A stretch of 13,800 nucleotides of DNA from the NCBI GenBank assembly GCA_903921135.1, contig CAIXOY010000007.1, forward strand, positions 1-13,800, read 5' to 3'. Made by a program: the position numbers and the translations under genes. The stretch is from an uncultured Gammaproteobacteria bacterium (lineage in GTDB: Bacteria > Pseudomonadota > Gammaproteobacteria > Pseudomonadales > UBA5518). This document shows, piece by piece, positions 1 through 7,278 of this stretch. The notes beneath the pieces were generated by a model that saw only the letters and a program-made list of their open reading frames with translations, did not search any database and was not told where the DNA came from. The first letter of the stretch is position 1. Each line of letters opens with the position of its first letter.

Positions 1-360
1 CAGCTGCGTGATCGGCACGCCGTTCACCAGCATCAGTACCTGCGGGTTCTTGTCGGTGTAGACGCCGCGCACCGAGACGATCGGTGAAAGGTAGGTGCTG
101 GAGAGAGAGACATGGATCCCGGGGACGGTCTCCAGGATTTCTTCCAGCGTGGTTGCTCCCAGCGCCTTGATGTCGTCTGCCGTGATCACCGAGGCCACGG
201 CCGGTGCTTTCGCGATCAGCTGTTTTTGCCCTGTGGCGATGCTGAGGAACTCCTCCTCGCCGAACGACGCCGCGAGATCCTCCTCGGAGGAGGCCGCGTG
301 GCAGAGCGGCGCCGCCGAGACGGCAGCGGCCAGCAGTGCGGGAGCGAAACGCGTGATCAT
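1..360 (-). CDS. TonB-dependent receptor, N-terminal part (signal peptide and plug), cut by the window edge
   Basis: Reading from ATG at 360 leftwards gives 120 codons with no stop before the window edge. Residues 1-22 look like a Sec signal peptide: Arg at position 4, a hydrophobic Ala/Leu-rich core and a cleavage site after CHA. Residues from about 46 on match a TonB-dependent receptor plug: APAVASVITADDI, then a segment with ETVPGIHVS, then VSVRGVYT and LMLVNGVPI. There is no long N-terminal signalling extension, so it is probably a transporter and not a FecA-type transducer. The gene product would sit in the outer membrane and import a substrate using TonB energy; the substrate cannot be told from this part. 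A GAGG sequence lies a few bases before the ATG. It starts 7 nt after the stop of the ThDP enzyme gene, so the two are very probably co-transcribed. The beta-barrel is outside the window. Confidence 0.88.
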   Translation of the reverse strand, partial: MITRFAPALLAAAVSAAPLCHAASSEEDLAASFGEEEFLSIATGQKQLIAKAPAVASVITADDIKALGATTLEEILETVPGIHVSLSSTYLSPIVSVRGVYTDKNPQVLMLVNGVPITQL

Positions 361-367
361 GCGTGCC

Positions 368-2206
368 TCACATGGATTGGAGAGCCTGGATCCGCCGGCC
401 GATCGGCGGGATCTCGGCAGGGTCGATGCGGATGTCGAGCAGGGTGGGGCTCTTTTGCAGGCAGATCGCCGGGATGTTCAGGTTCATCAGGTCCTGTGGC
501 GTCTGGATGAGGTAGCCGCGGATGCCCATGGCCTCGGCCATGCGGCGGAAGTCCACTGTCGGCAATTCGGCACCGATCTCTTCTCCACCGCCGAGGCGCT
601 GGCCATGCGCCACCATCCCGAGGCGTGAGTCGTTCAGCACGATGAACACCACCGGCAAGCCCAGCTGTTGGGCCACCGTGATTTCCTGGCCGCTCATCAG
701 CATGCTGCCGTCGCCCGTGATGCAGACCACCGGGTCACCCGGGCGTGCGAGGGCGGTGCCTACGGCATTGCCGATCGCCCAGCCCATCGGCGCGAATTCG
801 AAGCCGGCCTGGAAGAGGCCGCCGCAGGTGCTGCGCCGGCCCCGATCCCCGCGCTCGCGGTGCCTGCGGTCCAGCATCCGACGGTCGAAGGGGTGCAGAT
901 AGTGCGTGCACCACGCAAAGCTGTTGCCCGCATCCGCCAGGTAACGTGTGCTCGGCGGGAAGAGTTGCGTGAGCTTGGTCATCAGCCACTGCGGCTTGAT
1001 GGGGCAGGAGGCGTCGAGGCATTTCTCGAAATCCGTGACTTCGAAAGGCAGCAGAGACTGCCCGTTCGTCAGGTGCTCTTCCGCGTCCTGCCGCTCGATG
1101 CTCCCCAGGTGGCGCCCGCCCTTGCCGAGCTCCACGATCACGCTCTCGAAGATCGTGTCGATGGAGCCGCGAACGTGCAGCCGCGCCATGGGTGAGCGGG
1201 TCAGGTTGCCCTCGTTGGAGTCCACGTGCACGAGTTGGCTGTTCAGCAGCCCCTCGCGGTCCCAGTTGTTGCTGCTCCATTCGCTGAGCAGGTTGCCCAC
1301 GGTCACGACGAGGTCTGCCTCGGGGTCCCGCAGGGTGCGTTCGGCGCTCGGGTGCCCGGCGAAAGACACCACTCCCTGATAGGTGGGGTGGAAGGGGCTG
1401 ATGAGGCCCTTGCCGTCCGGGGTGGTGACGACCTTGCCACCTACCATCATCGCCGCGCGCAGGATGAGCCCCGCGGCGTCCTGGCAACCGCTGCCCAGCA
1501 CGAACACGGGCTTGCGTGCCGTCAGCAGCAGTTCCATGAACGCATCTAACGCGCTCTCGTCCTTCCACGAGGGCCGGGAGAGCAGGGTGGTGAGGTTGTA
1601 GGTGGGGGCTGCGCTCGCGACGGCGGCCCGCATCACATCCAGCGGCACGCTTACGTGCGCAGGCCCGCTGTTGTTGAAGGCCGTCATGATGGCCGAGGTG
1701 AGTTTGTGCTCCAACTGGTCGATGTGGCTGACCAGGGTGTTGTAGTGGGTGCAGTGCTGGAACATGCCCACGGTGTTGATCGCGGTGTCGCTGGATTCCT
1801 GGAAGGCTTTGCGCCCGAAGTGCGACAGCGGGGTCTGGGGCGTGATGACCAGCATCGGGATCTGGTTCTCGAAGGCCGAGGCCACGCCGGTGATCAGGTT
1901 GGTGGCGCCGGGGCCTGTGGTGCTGCAACACACCCCGAGCCTGCCGGTGTTCCGGGCATATCCCTCGGCCATGAAGGCCGCCCCTGTCTCGTGCCGGGCG
2001 ACCACGGCCCGCACTGACCCGCGCCGCTGGCTGCGGGCTAGGGCGTTGTAGAGGGGCTCGATGGCCCCGCCGGGGATCCCGAAGACGTGGTCGACGCCCA
2101 GTTGCTCGAGGTAGGAAATGATGAGGTCGCCGCCCTCGAAGACCTGGGGTCTGGGGGTGGTCTCGGGGCTTTGGACACGGTGCAGCGGACGGACCTGCGC
2201 AACCAC
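368..2206 (-). CDS. Acetolactate-synthase-like thiamine-diphosphate enzyme
   Basis: This 612-residue protein has the three-domain ThDP enzyme layout of the acetolactate synthase/POX family. The catalytic glutamate is E73 in RHETGAAFMAEGYA. AFQE is at 134-137. The ThDP/Mg motif starts GDGS at 498-501 and ends at N525. The length is normal or slightly long for the family (about 550-600). Canonical acetohydroxyacid synthases have MVRQWQ after the ThDP motif, with a Trp that favours 2-ketobutyrate; here it reads MVAHGQ (531-536), with Gly in the Trp place. A basic stretch, RRMLDRRHRERGDRGRR (442-458), lies before the third domain. No small regulatory subunit gene is nearby. I therefore call the family but not a role in branched-chain amino acid synthesis. 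The start is GTG, chosen because AGGAG lies 8 nt upstream (2215-2219) and the residues after it lead directly into the domain. It is likely in one operon with the receptor gene. Confidence 0.88.
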   Translation of the reverse strand: MVAQVRPLHRVQSPETTPRPQVFEGGDLIISYLEQLGVDHVFGIPGGAIEPLYNALARSQRRGSVRAVVARHETGAAFMAEGYARNTGRLGVCCSTTGPGATNLITGVASAFENQIPMLVITPQTPLSHFGRKAFQESSDTAINTVGMFQHCTHYNTLVSHIDQLEHKLTSAIMTAFNNSGPAHVSVPLDVMRAAVASAAPTYNLTTLLSRPSWKDESALDAFMELLLTARKPVFVLGSGCQDAAGLILRAAMMVGGKVVTTPDGKGLISPFHPTYQGVVSFAGHPSAERTLRDPEADLVVTVGNLLSEWSSNNWDREGLLNSQLVHVDSNEGNLTRSPMARLHVRGSIDTIFESVIVELGKGGRHLGSIERQDAEEHLTNGQSLLPFEVTDFEKCLDASCPIKPQWLMTKLTQLFPPSTRYLADAGNSFAWCTHYLHPFDRRMLDRRHRERGDRGRRSTCGGLFQAGFEFAPMGWAIGNAVGTALARPGDPVVCITGDGSMLMSGQEITVAQQLGLPVVFIVLNDSRLGMVAHGQRLGGGEEIGAELPTVDFRRMAEAMGIRGYLIQTPQDLMNLNIPAICLQKSPTLLDIRIDPAEIPPIGRRIQALQSM

Positions 2207-2214
2207 TGGGCGGG

Positions 2215-2219
2215 CTCCT
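2215..2219 (-). promoter_or_regulatory. Shine-Dalgarno site deciding the GTG start at 2206
   Basis: On the minus strand the bases read AGGAG, followed by 8 nt and then GTG. This supports the non-ATG start of the ThDP enzyme gene. Confidence 0.6.
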
Positions 2220-2237
2220 GTTATGAGATACCGCCTG

Positions 2238-2243
2238 AGTATA
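2238..2243 (-). promoter_or_regulatory. Candidate -10 box for the ThDP enzyme-receptor operon
   Basis: On the minus strand the bases read TATACT, one mismatch from TATAAT, in an AT-richer part of the divergent intergenic region. Transcription from here would give a short leader of about 20-25 nt that includes the AGGAG site. No good -35 box is seen at 16-18 nt, so a regulator may be needed, or the match is by chance. I found no convincing promoter on the plus strand for the EthD gene in the rest of this 218-bp gap. Confidence 0.35.
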
Positions 2244-2424
2244 GATGCCTAACTCATTGCTGCTTGGGAATTTTCCGGACTGCAAAACCGGACACGGAAC
2301 ATGGTCTACGCGGTCGCCAAGGCCTTGCTGCCGCGCCCGTCGCGGGCCTTGAAAATCCGCCCCAAAAGCCTGTCCGCGCTGGCATCATAGGCCCGCCTGC
2401 GAACTGCCCTCCCGGAGAGCCCCC

Positions 2425-3123
2425 ATGGAAAAACTGATCTACCCCCTCTGGTCGCACCCCGGCGAAAGCCCTGGCGCGCTGCGCGAACGCCTGCTCGGCG
2501 TCTCCCGGGCCCTGCTCGAGGCAGGAGCCCACCACGTCAGGCTGAGCGTGGTTGACGAGGCAGTAGCCGCCGCCGCTCCGCTCCGGCAAACGAACAGCAA
2601 GCCGGCCTGGGATGCTCTCCTCAGCCTCTGGGTCGACACCGCCGTCTGGCGCGAGCGCTTCGAAGCCCTCTTGGCTCCCCACGTGGCCCGCTACCACGGT
2701 TACCTCGTCTGCGAGTCCGAACCCATCCGCCACGCCGCCCGTGCGCCGGGAGATGGCAGCCGGGTCGAGGGCATGTGCCAGGTCGTCTTCCTGCAGCGCC
2801 CGCCGCGCATTGCGCATGAGGAGTGGATCCGGGTCTGGCAGGGGAGCCACACGCAGGTGGCCATCGACACCCAGTCGACCTTCGGTTACCGCCAGAACGT
2901 GGTCATCCGGGCTCTGACCTACGCGGCACCGCACTACGACGCCATCGTCGAGGAAAACTTCCCCGCCGCCGCCATGAGTGACCCGAACGCGTTTTACGAC
3001 GCGGTGGGCGACGACGCCAAGCGCGATGCCAACCTGAAAGCCATGATCGACAGCTGCGTGCGTTTCATCGATTTCGACCGGATCGATGTGACCCCCACCA
3101 GCGAATACAACCTGAGCCGCTGA
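2425..3123 (+). CDS. EthD-domain protein (dimeric alpha/beta barrel fold)
   Basis: The protein has 232 residues. The second half resembles EthD-type proteins: HEEWIRVWQGSHTQVAIDTQ (131-150), then a Tyr/Arg/Asn strand (GYRQNVV), then EENFP (176-180), and a C-terminal MIDSCVRFIDFDR segment ending near SEYNL. The first half (PLWSHPGESPGALRERLLG) looks like a weaker second copy of the same fold, with WSHP and a substrate-strand region. It is thus probably a two-module protein of about twice the single-domain length (about 100). EthD proteins are small dimeric barrels that accompany catabolic enzymes; most have no proven reaction. There is no signal peptide, so it is cytoplasmic. GGAG precedes the ATG. 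It lies 31 nt before the hydrolase gene on the same strand, which suggests a two-gene operon. Confidence 0.72.
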   Translation: MEKLIYPLWSHPGESPGALRERLLGVSRALLEAGAHHVRLSVVDEAVAAAAPLRQTNSKPAWDALLSLWVDTAVWRERFEALLAPHVARYHGYLVCESEPIRHAARAPGDGSRVEGMCQVVFLQRPPRIAHEEWIRVWQGSHTQVAIDTQSTFGYRQNVVIRALTYAAPHYDAIVEENFPAAAMSDPNAFYDAVGDDAKRDANLKAMIDSCVRFIDFDRIDVTPTSEYNLSR

Positions 3124-3154
3124 GCCCCCCAATCCTTACCCGAAGGAGAGCCCC

Positions 3155-4084
3155 ATGCCCCTGCACCCCGCCGTGATTCCCGTTCTCGAGGCCATGAACG
3201 CCAATATGGCTGCCATCCCGCAGGTGCCGGTGGAGCAGATCCCGTTGCTCCGGCAGGGGCCCATGGCGCCGCCACCGGCAGTCCCCACACCGGTCGCCAG
3301 AATTGAGGAGCGCAAGATCCCGGGGCCTGCGGGGGAGATGCTCGTTCGCATCTACTGGCCGGAGTCGACCGGCCCTGCGCCGCTTGTGGTGTTCTTCCAC
3401 GGTGGCGGCTTCGTGCTCTGCAGCCTGGATACCCACGACGAACTCGCCCGGGGCCTTTGCCAAGGGTCGGGCGCCGTGGTGGTGTCGGTGGATTACCGGT
3501 TGGCACCCGAAGCGCCTTATCCGGCGGCCGCCGATGACTGCTATGCGGCGCTGGTCTGGGCTGTTTCCCACGCGGCGGAGCTGGGTGCCGATGGCGCGCG
3601 CGTCGCCGTGGCGGGCGACAGCGCAGGCGGCAATCTCGCAGCGGTGACGGCGTTGCGGGCGCGCGATCTCGGTGGCCCGGCGCTCCGGCACCAGTGCCTC
3701 ATCTACCCCGTGACCGATTGCCGTTTCGACACCCCGTCTTACATCGATAACGCGGACGGGTACTTCCTCACCGCCGAGTCGATGCGCTGGTTCTGGTCTC
3801 ACTATCTGCAGGACATGGGGCGGGCGGCCGAGCCCTATGCCTCGCCGTTGCGTGCGCCCAGCCTCGCAGGGCTTGCGCCCGCGCTGGTCATCACGGCCGA
3901 GTACGACCCGCTGCGCGACGAGGGCGAACACTACGCGCAGGCTCTCGTGGCGGCGGGCGTGCCCACCACCCTGAAGCGCTATGACGGCATGATCCATGGC
4001 TTCGTCAGCATGGCGGAGATCTTCGAGGACGGGCGTGCGGCCCAAAGCCTCGCAGGCCGCCATCTGCGCGAGGCCCTTGCCTGA
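3155..4084 (+). CDS. Alpha/beta hydrolase, HSL (hormone-sensitive lipase-like) esterase family
   Basis: The 309-residue length is typical for bacterial HSL-family esterases. The oxyanion-hole motif HGGG is at 82-85. The nucleophile S156 lies in GDSAGG (154-159), the acid D251 in AEYDPLRDEG, and the histidine H281 in DGMIHGF. YRLAPEAPYPAA (114-125) is also typical of the family. The full triad suggests an active enzyme that cleaves esters of short or medium acyl chains; the natural substrate is unknown. There is no signal peptide. The N-terminal 50 residues form the family's cap helices. AAGGAG lies 8 nt before the ATG. It follows the EthD gene at 31 nt, which suggests a common small catabolic operon. 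No clear terminator follows it. Confidence 0.9.
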   Translation: MPLHPAVIPVLEAMNANMAAIPQVPVEQIPLLRQGPMAPPPAVPTPVARIEERKIPGPAGEMLVRIYWPESTGPAPLVVFFHGGGFVLCSLDTHDELARGLCQGSGAVVVSVDYRLAPEAPYPAAADDCYAALVWAVSHAAELGADGARVAVAGDSAGGNLAAVTALRARDLGGPALRHQCLIYPVTDCRFDTPSYIDNADGYFLTAESMRWFWSHYLQDMGRAAEPYASPLRAPSLAGLAPALVITAEYDPLRDEGEHYAQALVAAGVPTTLKRYDGMIHGFVSMAEIFEDGRAAQSLAGRHLREALA

Positions 4085-4192
4085 GAGCGGAGCATTCCCG
4101 GTAATTTTCGGCACGCTTGCGGCCTGCCTTGATGGTCATGCCTATCTTTCCCAGCCTGTCCCTGCCGCCAGAGCGGGGTATCGGAGGTAGGC

Positions 4193-4369
4193 ATGAAGAA
4201 CTTCATCACCGGCAGCCGCGAGCGCAAGCCACCGGTCGTTGCCCGCACCGAGCGGCGCAAGGTGCCGCGAGACGAGCCAAAACTGCGCATGGGCAAGCCC
4301 CTGTACAGACCCGCCTTCACCGTCGCGGTCGGGGATTTCTTCGAGGCCGCCGTCCCCGGCTACAACTGA
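4193..4369 (+). CDS. Small hypothetical protein, 58 residues
   Basis: ATG at 4193 follows GGAGG by 6 nt, a strong ribosome binding site (GGAGGTAGGC then ATG). The frame codes for 58 residues. The N-terminal half is basic (GSRERKPPVVARTERRKVPRD) and the C-terminal half is hydrophobic and acidic (FTVAVGDFFEAAVPGYN). There are no Cys, no membrane segment and no signal peptide. The family is not recognised. It lies alone between the hydrolase and dapA, overlapping neither, in a gap of about 360 bp that would otherwise be empty. The good Shine-Dalgarno site and its spacing are the main reason to call it. No stem-loop or U-run is seen right after its stop. Confidence 0.55.
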   Translation: MKNFITGSRERKPPVVARTERRKVPRDEPKLRMGKPLYRPAFTVAVGDFFEAAVPGYN

Positions 4370-4388
4370 TGCGGGATCCCCGGTTCGC

Positions 4389-4417
4389 TTGAGCTTGCCG
4401 GGTGCGGAAAGTATCCT
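4389..4417 (+). promoter_or_regulatory. Candidate sigma70 promoter for dapA and the genes after it
   Basis: TTGAGC (4389-4394) and TATCCT (4412-4417) are separated by exactly 17 nt. Transcription would begin near 4424, about 20 nt before the dapA start. Both boxes are reasonable but not perfect matches. Confidence 0.5.
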
Positions 4418-4431
4418 TCGCCCCTTTCCGC
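4404..4431. promoter_or_regulatory. Inverted repeat across the dapA promoter -10 region
   Basis: Perfect 8-bp arms GCGGAAAG (4404-4411) and CTTTCCGC (4424-4431) with a 12-nt gap. The gap contains the -10 box TATCCT. This arrangement is what an operator for a dimeric repressor would look like. A hairpin in the message is less likely because the left arm lies upstream of the predicted start of transcription. Confidence 0.4.
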
Positions 4432-4445
4432 GCCGGAGTGTTCTG

Positions 4446-5336
4446 ATGGTCTCGGGCAGTGTGGTCGCGCTCGTGACCCCGATGCACCCATCGGGCTCCA
4501 TCGATTGGGAATCCCTGCAGCGTCTCATCGACTGGCACGTGGCCGAAGGCACTGCCGGCATCGTGTCGGTCGGCACGACGGGCGAGTCCTCCACCCTCGA
4601 TGTGGATGAGCACTGCGAGGTCGTGCGCCGCACCGTGACCGGTGCCGCAGGCCGCATCCCGGTGATCGCCGGTACCGGCGCCAACTCCACCCGTGAGGCC
4701 ATCGAACTCAGCGAGGCCGCCAGAGAACTCGGGGCAGATGCCTGCCTTCTGGTCACCCCTTACTACAACAAGCCGACCCAGGAAGGTCTCTACCGCCACT
4801 ACCGCGCCATCGCGGAGGCCGTGGACATTCCCCAGATCCTCTACAACGTCCCGTCTCGCACTGCCTGTGATCTCCTGCCCGAAACGGTGTACCGGCTGGC
4901 CAAGGTGCCCGGCATCGCGGGGCTCAAGGAGGCGACGGGAAACCTCGATCGCGCCCGGGAGCTCATTGCGCACCTCCCCCGGAGCTTTGCCCTCTATTCC
5001 GGCGACGATGCGACCGCGGCCGAGTTCATGCTTGCGGGCGGGCAGGGCACCATCTCGGTCACGGCGAACGTGGCGCCTGGCCGCTTCGCCGCACTGTGCC
5101 GCGCCGCGATCGCCGGAGACGCCGCGCTTGCCCGTGCGCTCGATGCCGACCTTGCCGAACTGCACCGCGTCCTGTTCCTCGAATCCAACCCCATTCCTGC
5201 AAAATGGGCCCTGGCCGAGATGGGCATGATGGAACACGGCATCCGGCTGCCGCTCACGCCGCTCTCTGCCACACACCAGCCGCGCCTGCGTCGGGCGCTG
5301 GCCGATCTGGGACTGCTCGCTCCTTGCGAGGCCTGA
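4446..5336 (+). CDS. dapA: 4-hydroxy-tetrahydrodipicolinate synthase
   Basis: This cytoplasmic enzyme condenses pyruvate with aspartate semialdehyde, the first committed step to diaminopimelate and lysine. With the start at 4446 the protein has 296 residues and its numbering matches the E. coli enzyme: the Schiff-base lysine is K161 (in AGLKEATG), and the catalytic Tyr/Thr set is T44, Y107 and Y133, with R138 in NVPSR for substrate binding. GTTGES (43-48) and PYYNKPTQEGLY are family signatures. The frame is open further upstream to 4239, but homology begins at MVSGSVVALVTP and GGAG lies 7 nt before that ATG, so the short form is chosen. bamC follows immediately, the usual gammaproteobacterial order. 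Confidence 0.97.
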   Translation: MVSGSVVALVTPMHPSGSIDWESLQRLIDWHVAEGTAGIVSVGTTGESSTLDVDEHCEVVRRTVTGAAGRIPVIAGTGANSTREAIELSEAARELGADACLLVTPYYNKPTQEGLYRHYRAIAEAVDIPQILYNVPSRTACDLLPETVYRLAKVPGIAGLKEATGNLDRARELIAHLPRSFALYSGDDATAAEFMLAGGQGTISVTANVAPGRFAALCRAAIAGDAALARALDADLAELHRVLFLESNPIPAKWALAEMGMMEHGIRLPLTPLSATHQPRLRRALADLGLLAPCEA

Positions 5337-5349
5337 AGGAATGAAGATC

Positions 5350-6480
5350 ATGCGTTTGATGCTGCCGCTGCTGATCCTGCTCACCGTCTCCCTTCAGGGC
5401 TGCGGATGGCTGATGGGAGACAAAGGCTATTTCCGCGACCGGGGCGACGATTACCGCAAGGCCCGCACGATCCCGCCGATGAAAGCCCCCGAGGGCAAGG
5501 CCCCGCAGGCCGTGGAGCCGCTTTACCCCATCCCAGTCGAGCGCACCGATGCGCTGCTTGGCAAGGAGTTCGAGGTGCCGCGCCCGGCGCCGCTGCTGGC
5601 CGATCCCGAGCAGGGCGTCGTGCGCATCCAGAAACTCGGCGAGCAACAGTGGATCCTGCTGGACGGCGCCCCGGGCGAGATCTGGCCGCGGGTCCGCGCT
5701 TTTCTCATCTCGAACCAGATCGGCATCGACCGCGAAGACGCTCCCAACGGCGTGATGGAAACGGGCTGGCTGCAGTTGAAGGGCAGCGCAGACCGGCGCG
5801 AGAAGTACCGCTATCGCGTGGACCAGGGTGTGCAGCGCAACACCACCGAGGTCTACATCACCCAGATGGGCTACACCCATCTGCCCGGTGAGGAAGCCAA
5901 GGCGCCCGAGTGGAAAGACGCATCGACGAGCGTCGAGCGCGAGACGTGGATGGTGAAGGAACTTGCGGGCTATCTGGCCGACACCACCCAGCAGGGTTCG
6001 GTGAGCTTGCTCGCGCAGGGCATCAGCACCGCGAACAAGGTCTACATCGTGCGCGGCGCCGACGGCACACCGATGATCGACCTGCGTCTGAACTTCGAGC
6101 GCGCCTGGGCCTCGCTCGGCCGGGCGCTCCCGCGGGGCGGGTTCACGGTTCAGGATCTGGATCGCAGCGCGGGCATTTACTACGTCAAGTTCGAGCCTGC
6201 CGAGAAAAAAGACGATGCTGAAGCGGGCGAGGGCGAAGTGGAGGTCGAGAAGGCCGACAAGCCCAGGTCTTCCGGCAAGGGATTCTTCAAGCGCATGTTC
6301 AGTTGGTGGGGCAGTGACGACGAAGACGAAGACAACCCCGCGGTCGGTCGCGCCTATCGTCTGCAGATGCGCGAAGCACCGGAAGGCGTCACCATCGAAG
6401 TACGCCGTGAAGACGGCGCGCCCTTCGAGGAGGGAGAGAACGAATTCCTGCTCGGCGTGATCAAGGGTCACCTCGCCTGA
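5350..6480 (+). CDS. bamC: Outer membrane protein assembly factor BamC (lipoprotein)
   Basis: BamC is a lipoprotein of the BAM complex, which inserts beta-barrel proteins into the outer membrane. The N-terminus is a lipoprotein signal: hydrophobic core then lipobox LQGC, with the lipidated Cys 18 residues from this start. A conserved unstructured N-terminal region follows, then the first helix-grip domain (around WILLDGAPGEIWPRV) and the second (around LRLNFERAWASLGRAL). The second domain is interrupted by an acidic, low-complexity linker of about 50 residues ending near WWGSDDEDEDN. Start choice: an ATG also lies at 5341, but the AAGGA site (5336-5340) touches it, while it is 9 nt from the ATG at 5350; the later start gives 376 residues (379 from 5341). 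The Shine-Dalgarno site overlaps the dapA stop, so translation is likely coupled. Confidence 0.9.
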   Translation: MRLMLPLLILLTVSLQGCGWLMGDKGYFRDRGDDYRKARTIPPMKAPEGKAPQAVEPLYPIPVERTDALLGKEFEVPRPAPLLADPEQGVVRIQKLGEQQWILLDGAPGEIWPRVRAFLISNQIGIDREDAPNGVMETGWLQLKGSADRREKYRYRVDQGVQRNTTEVYITQMGYTHLPGEEAKAPEWKDASTSVERETWMVKELAGYLADTTQQGSVSLLAQGISTANKVYIVRGADGTPMIDLRLNFERAWASLGRALPRGGFTVQDLDRSAGIYYVKFEPAEKKDDAEAGEGEVEVEKADKPRSSGKGFFKRMFSWWGSDDEDEDNPAVGRAYRLQMREAPEGVTIEVRREDGAPFEEGENEFLLGVIKGHLA

Positions 6481-6487
6481 CACCCGC

Positions 6488-7243
6488 GTGGATTTCTGTT
6501 CCCTCGGAAGCGGCAGCGCGGGCAACGCGCTGCTCGTGCGCAGCGCCAATGCCTGCCTGATGCTCGATTGCGGCTTCGGCCCGCGCGAGCTCGAGCGGCG
6601 CCTCTCCACCCGCGGCATGCACCCGCGTGACATCAACGCCATCGTCGTTACGCACGAGCACTCGGATCATGTGGGTGGGGTGGCGGCTGTAGCCCGGCGT
6701 TTCGGCATTCCGGTGTTCGCCACCGCGGGCACGGCAAAGGCAGCCCGGCTCGACCCCACCGGTTTCACCGTGCTCGAATCCGAGCGGCCCGTGTCTGTTG
6801 CTGACATCGAGGTGATGCCCGTCACAGTGCCGCACGATGCGCGCGAGCCCTGCCAGTTCGTGTTCGCTCACAAGGGGCGCAGGCTTGGCGTGCTGACAGA
6901 CCTGGGGCACGTCTCGAAGCTGGTGCGTGAACAGTTTTCAGCCTGCGACGCGCTCGTGCTCGAGTGCAACCACGACGAGCGCATGCTTGCAGATGGCCCC
7001 TACCCGTACCCGCTCAAGCGGCGCGTCGGCGGCAACCACGGACACCTGAGCAATGCGCAGGCCGCGGAACTGCTGGCCGGCGCCGAAATCAGTGCCCTGC
7101 AGCATCTTGTCGCGGCGCACCTGAGCGAACAAAATAACTCCCCTTTCAAGGCACGCGAGGCGCTGTCTGCAGTGCTCGGTCACGAGCGCGGCTTGCAGGT
7201 GGCGGATCAGGCATCCGGTTTCGGGTGGCTGGATATCCTCTGA
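6488..7243 (+). CDS. MBL-fold metallo-hydrolase, YycJ/VicX-like
   Basis: The protein has 251 residues and a metallo-beta-lactamase fold. The start of the fold is SLGSGSAGNALL. The zinc motif HEHSDH is at 56-61, with further ligands probably H116 (VPHDA), D138 (LTDLG) and H211 (AAHLS). LVLECNHD (157-163 region) and GHLSNAQAA (185-193) are features of the YycJ-like branch, whose members are thought to be nucleases or phosphodiesterases. The start is GTG, 7 nt after the bamC stop; no upstream start fits and the family N-terminus begins here. The ribosome site is poor, so translational coupling to bamC is likely. A gene of this family between bamC and purC is also found in Pseudomonas. The substrate is not established. 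Confidence 0.88.
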   Translation: MDFCSLGSGSAGNALLVRSANACLMLDCGFGPRELERRLSTRGMHPRDINAIVVTHEHSDHVGGVAAVARRFGIPVFATAGTAKAARLDPTGFTVLESERPVSVADIEVMPVTVPHDAREPCQFVFAHKGRRLGVLTDLGHVSKLVREQFSACDALVLECNHDERMLADGPYPYPLKRRVGGNHGHLSNAQAAELLAGAEISALQHLVAAHLSEQNNSPFKAREALSAVLGHERGLQVADQASGFGWLDIL

Positions 7244-7278
7244 CGGCACTGAACCCTTTCTCATCCCCGGACAGAACC

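Noticed and set aside
2301..2390. 29-codon frame (ATG at 2301) in the divergent intergenic region
   Set aside because: Only a weak CGGA lies before the ATG, and the frame is short with no recognisable leader-peptide pattern or attenuator hairpin after it.
2254..3132. 292-codon minus-strand frame opposite the EthD gene
   Set aside because: The plus-strand gene has clear EthD motifs and a ribosome site; the minus frame has none and overlaps it fully.
4239..4445. Longer dapA start at 4239
   Set aside because: The extra 69 residues are low-complexity, overlap the small gene in another frame and include the candidate promoter; family homology and the ribosome site both fix the start at 4446.
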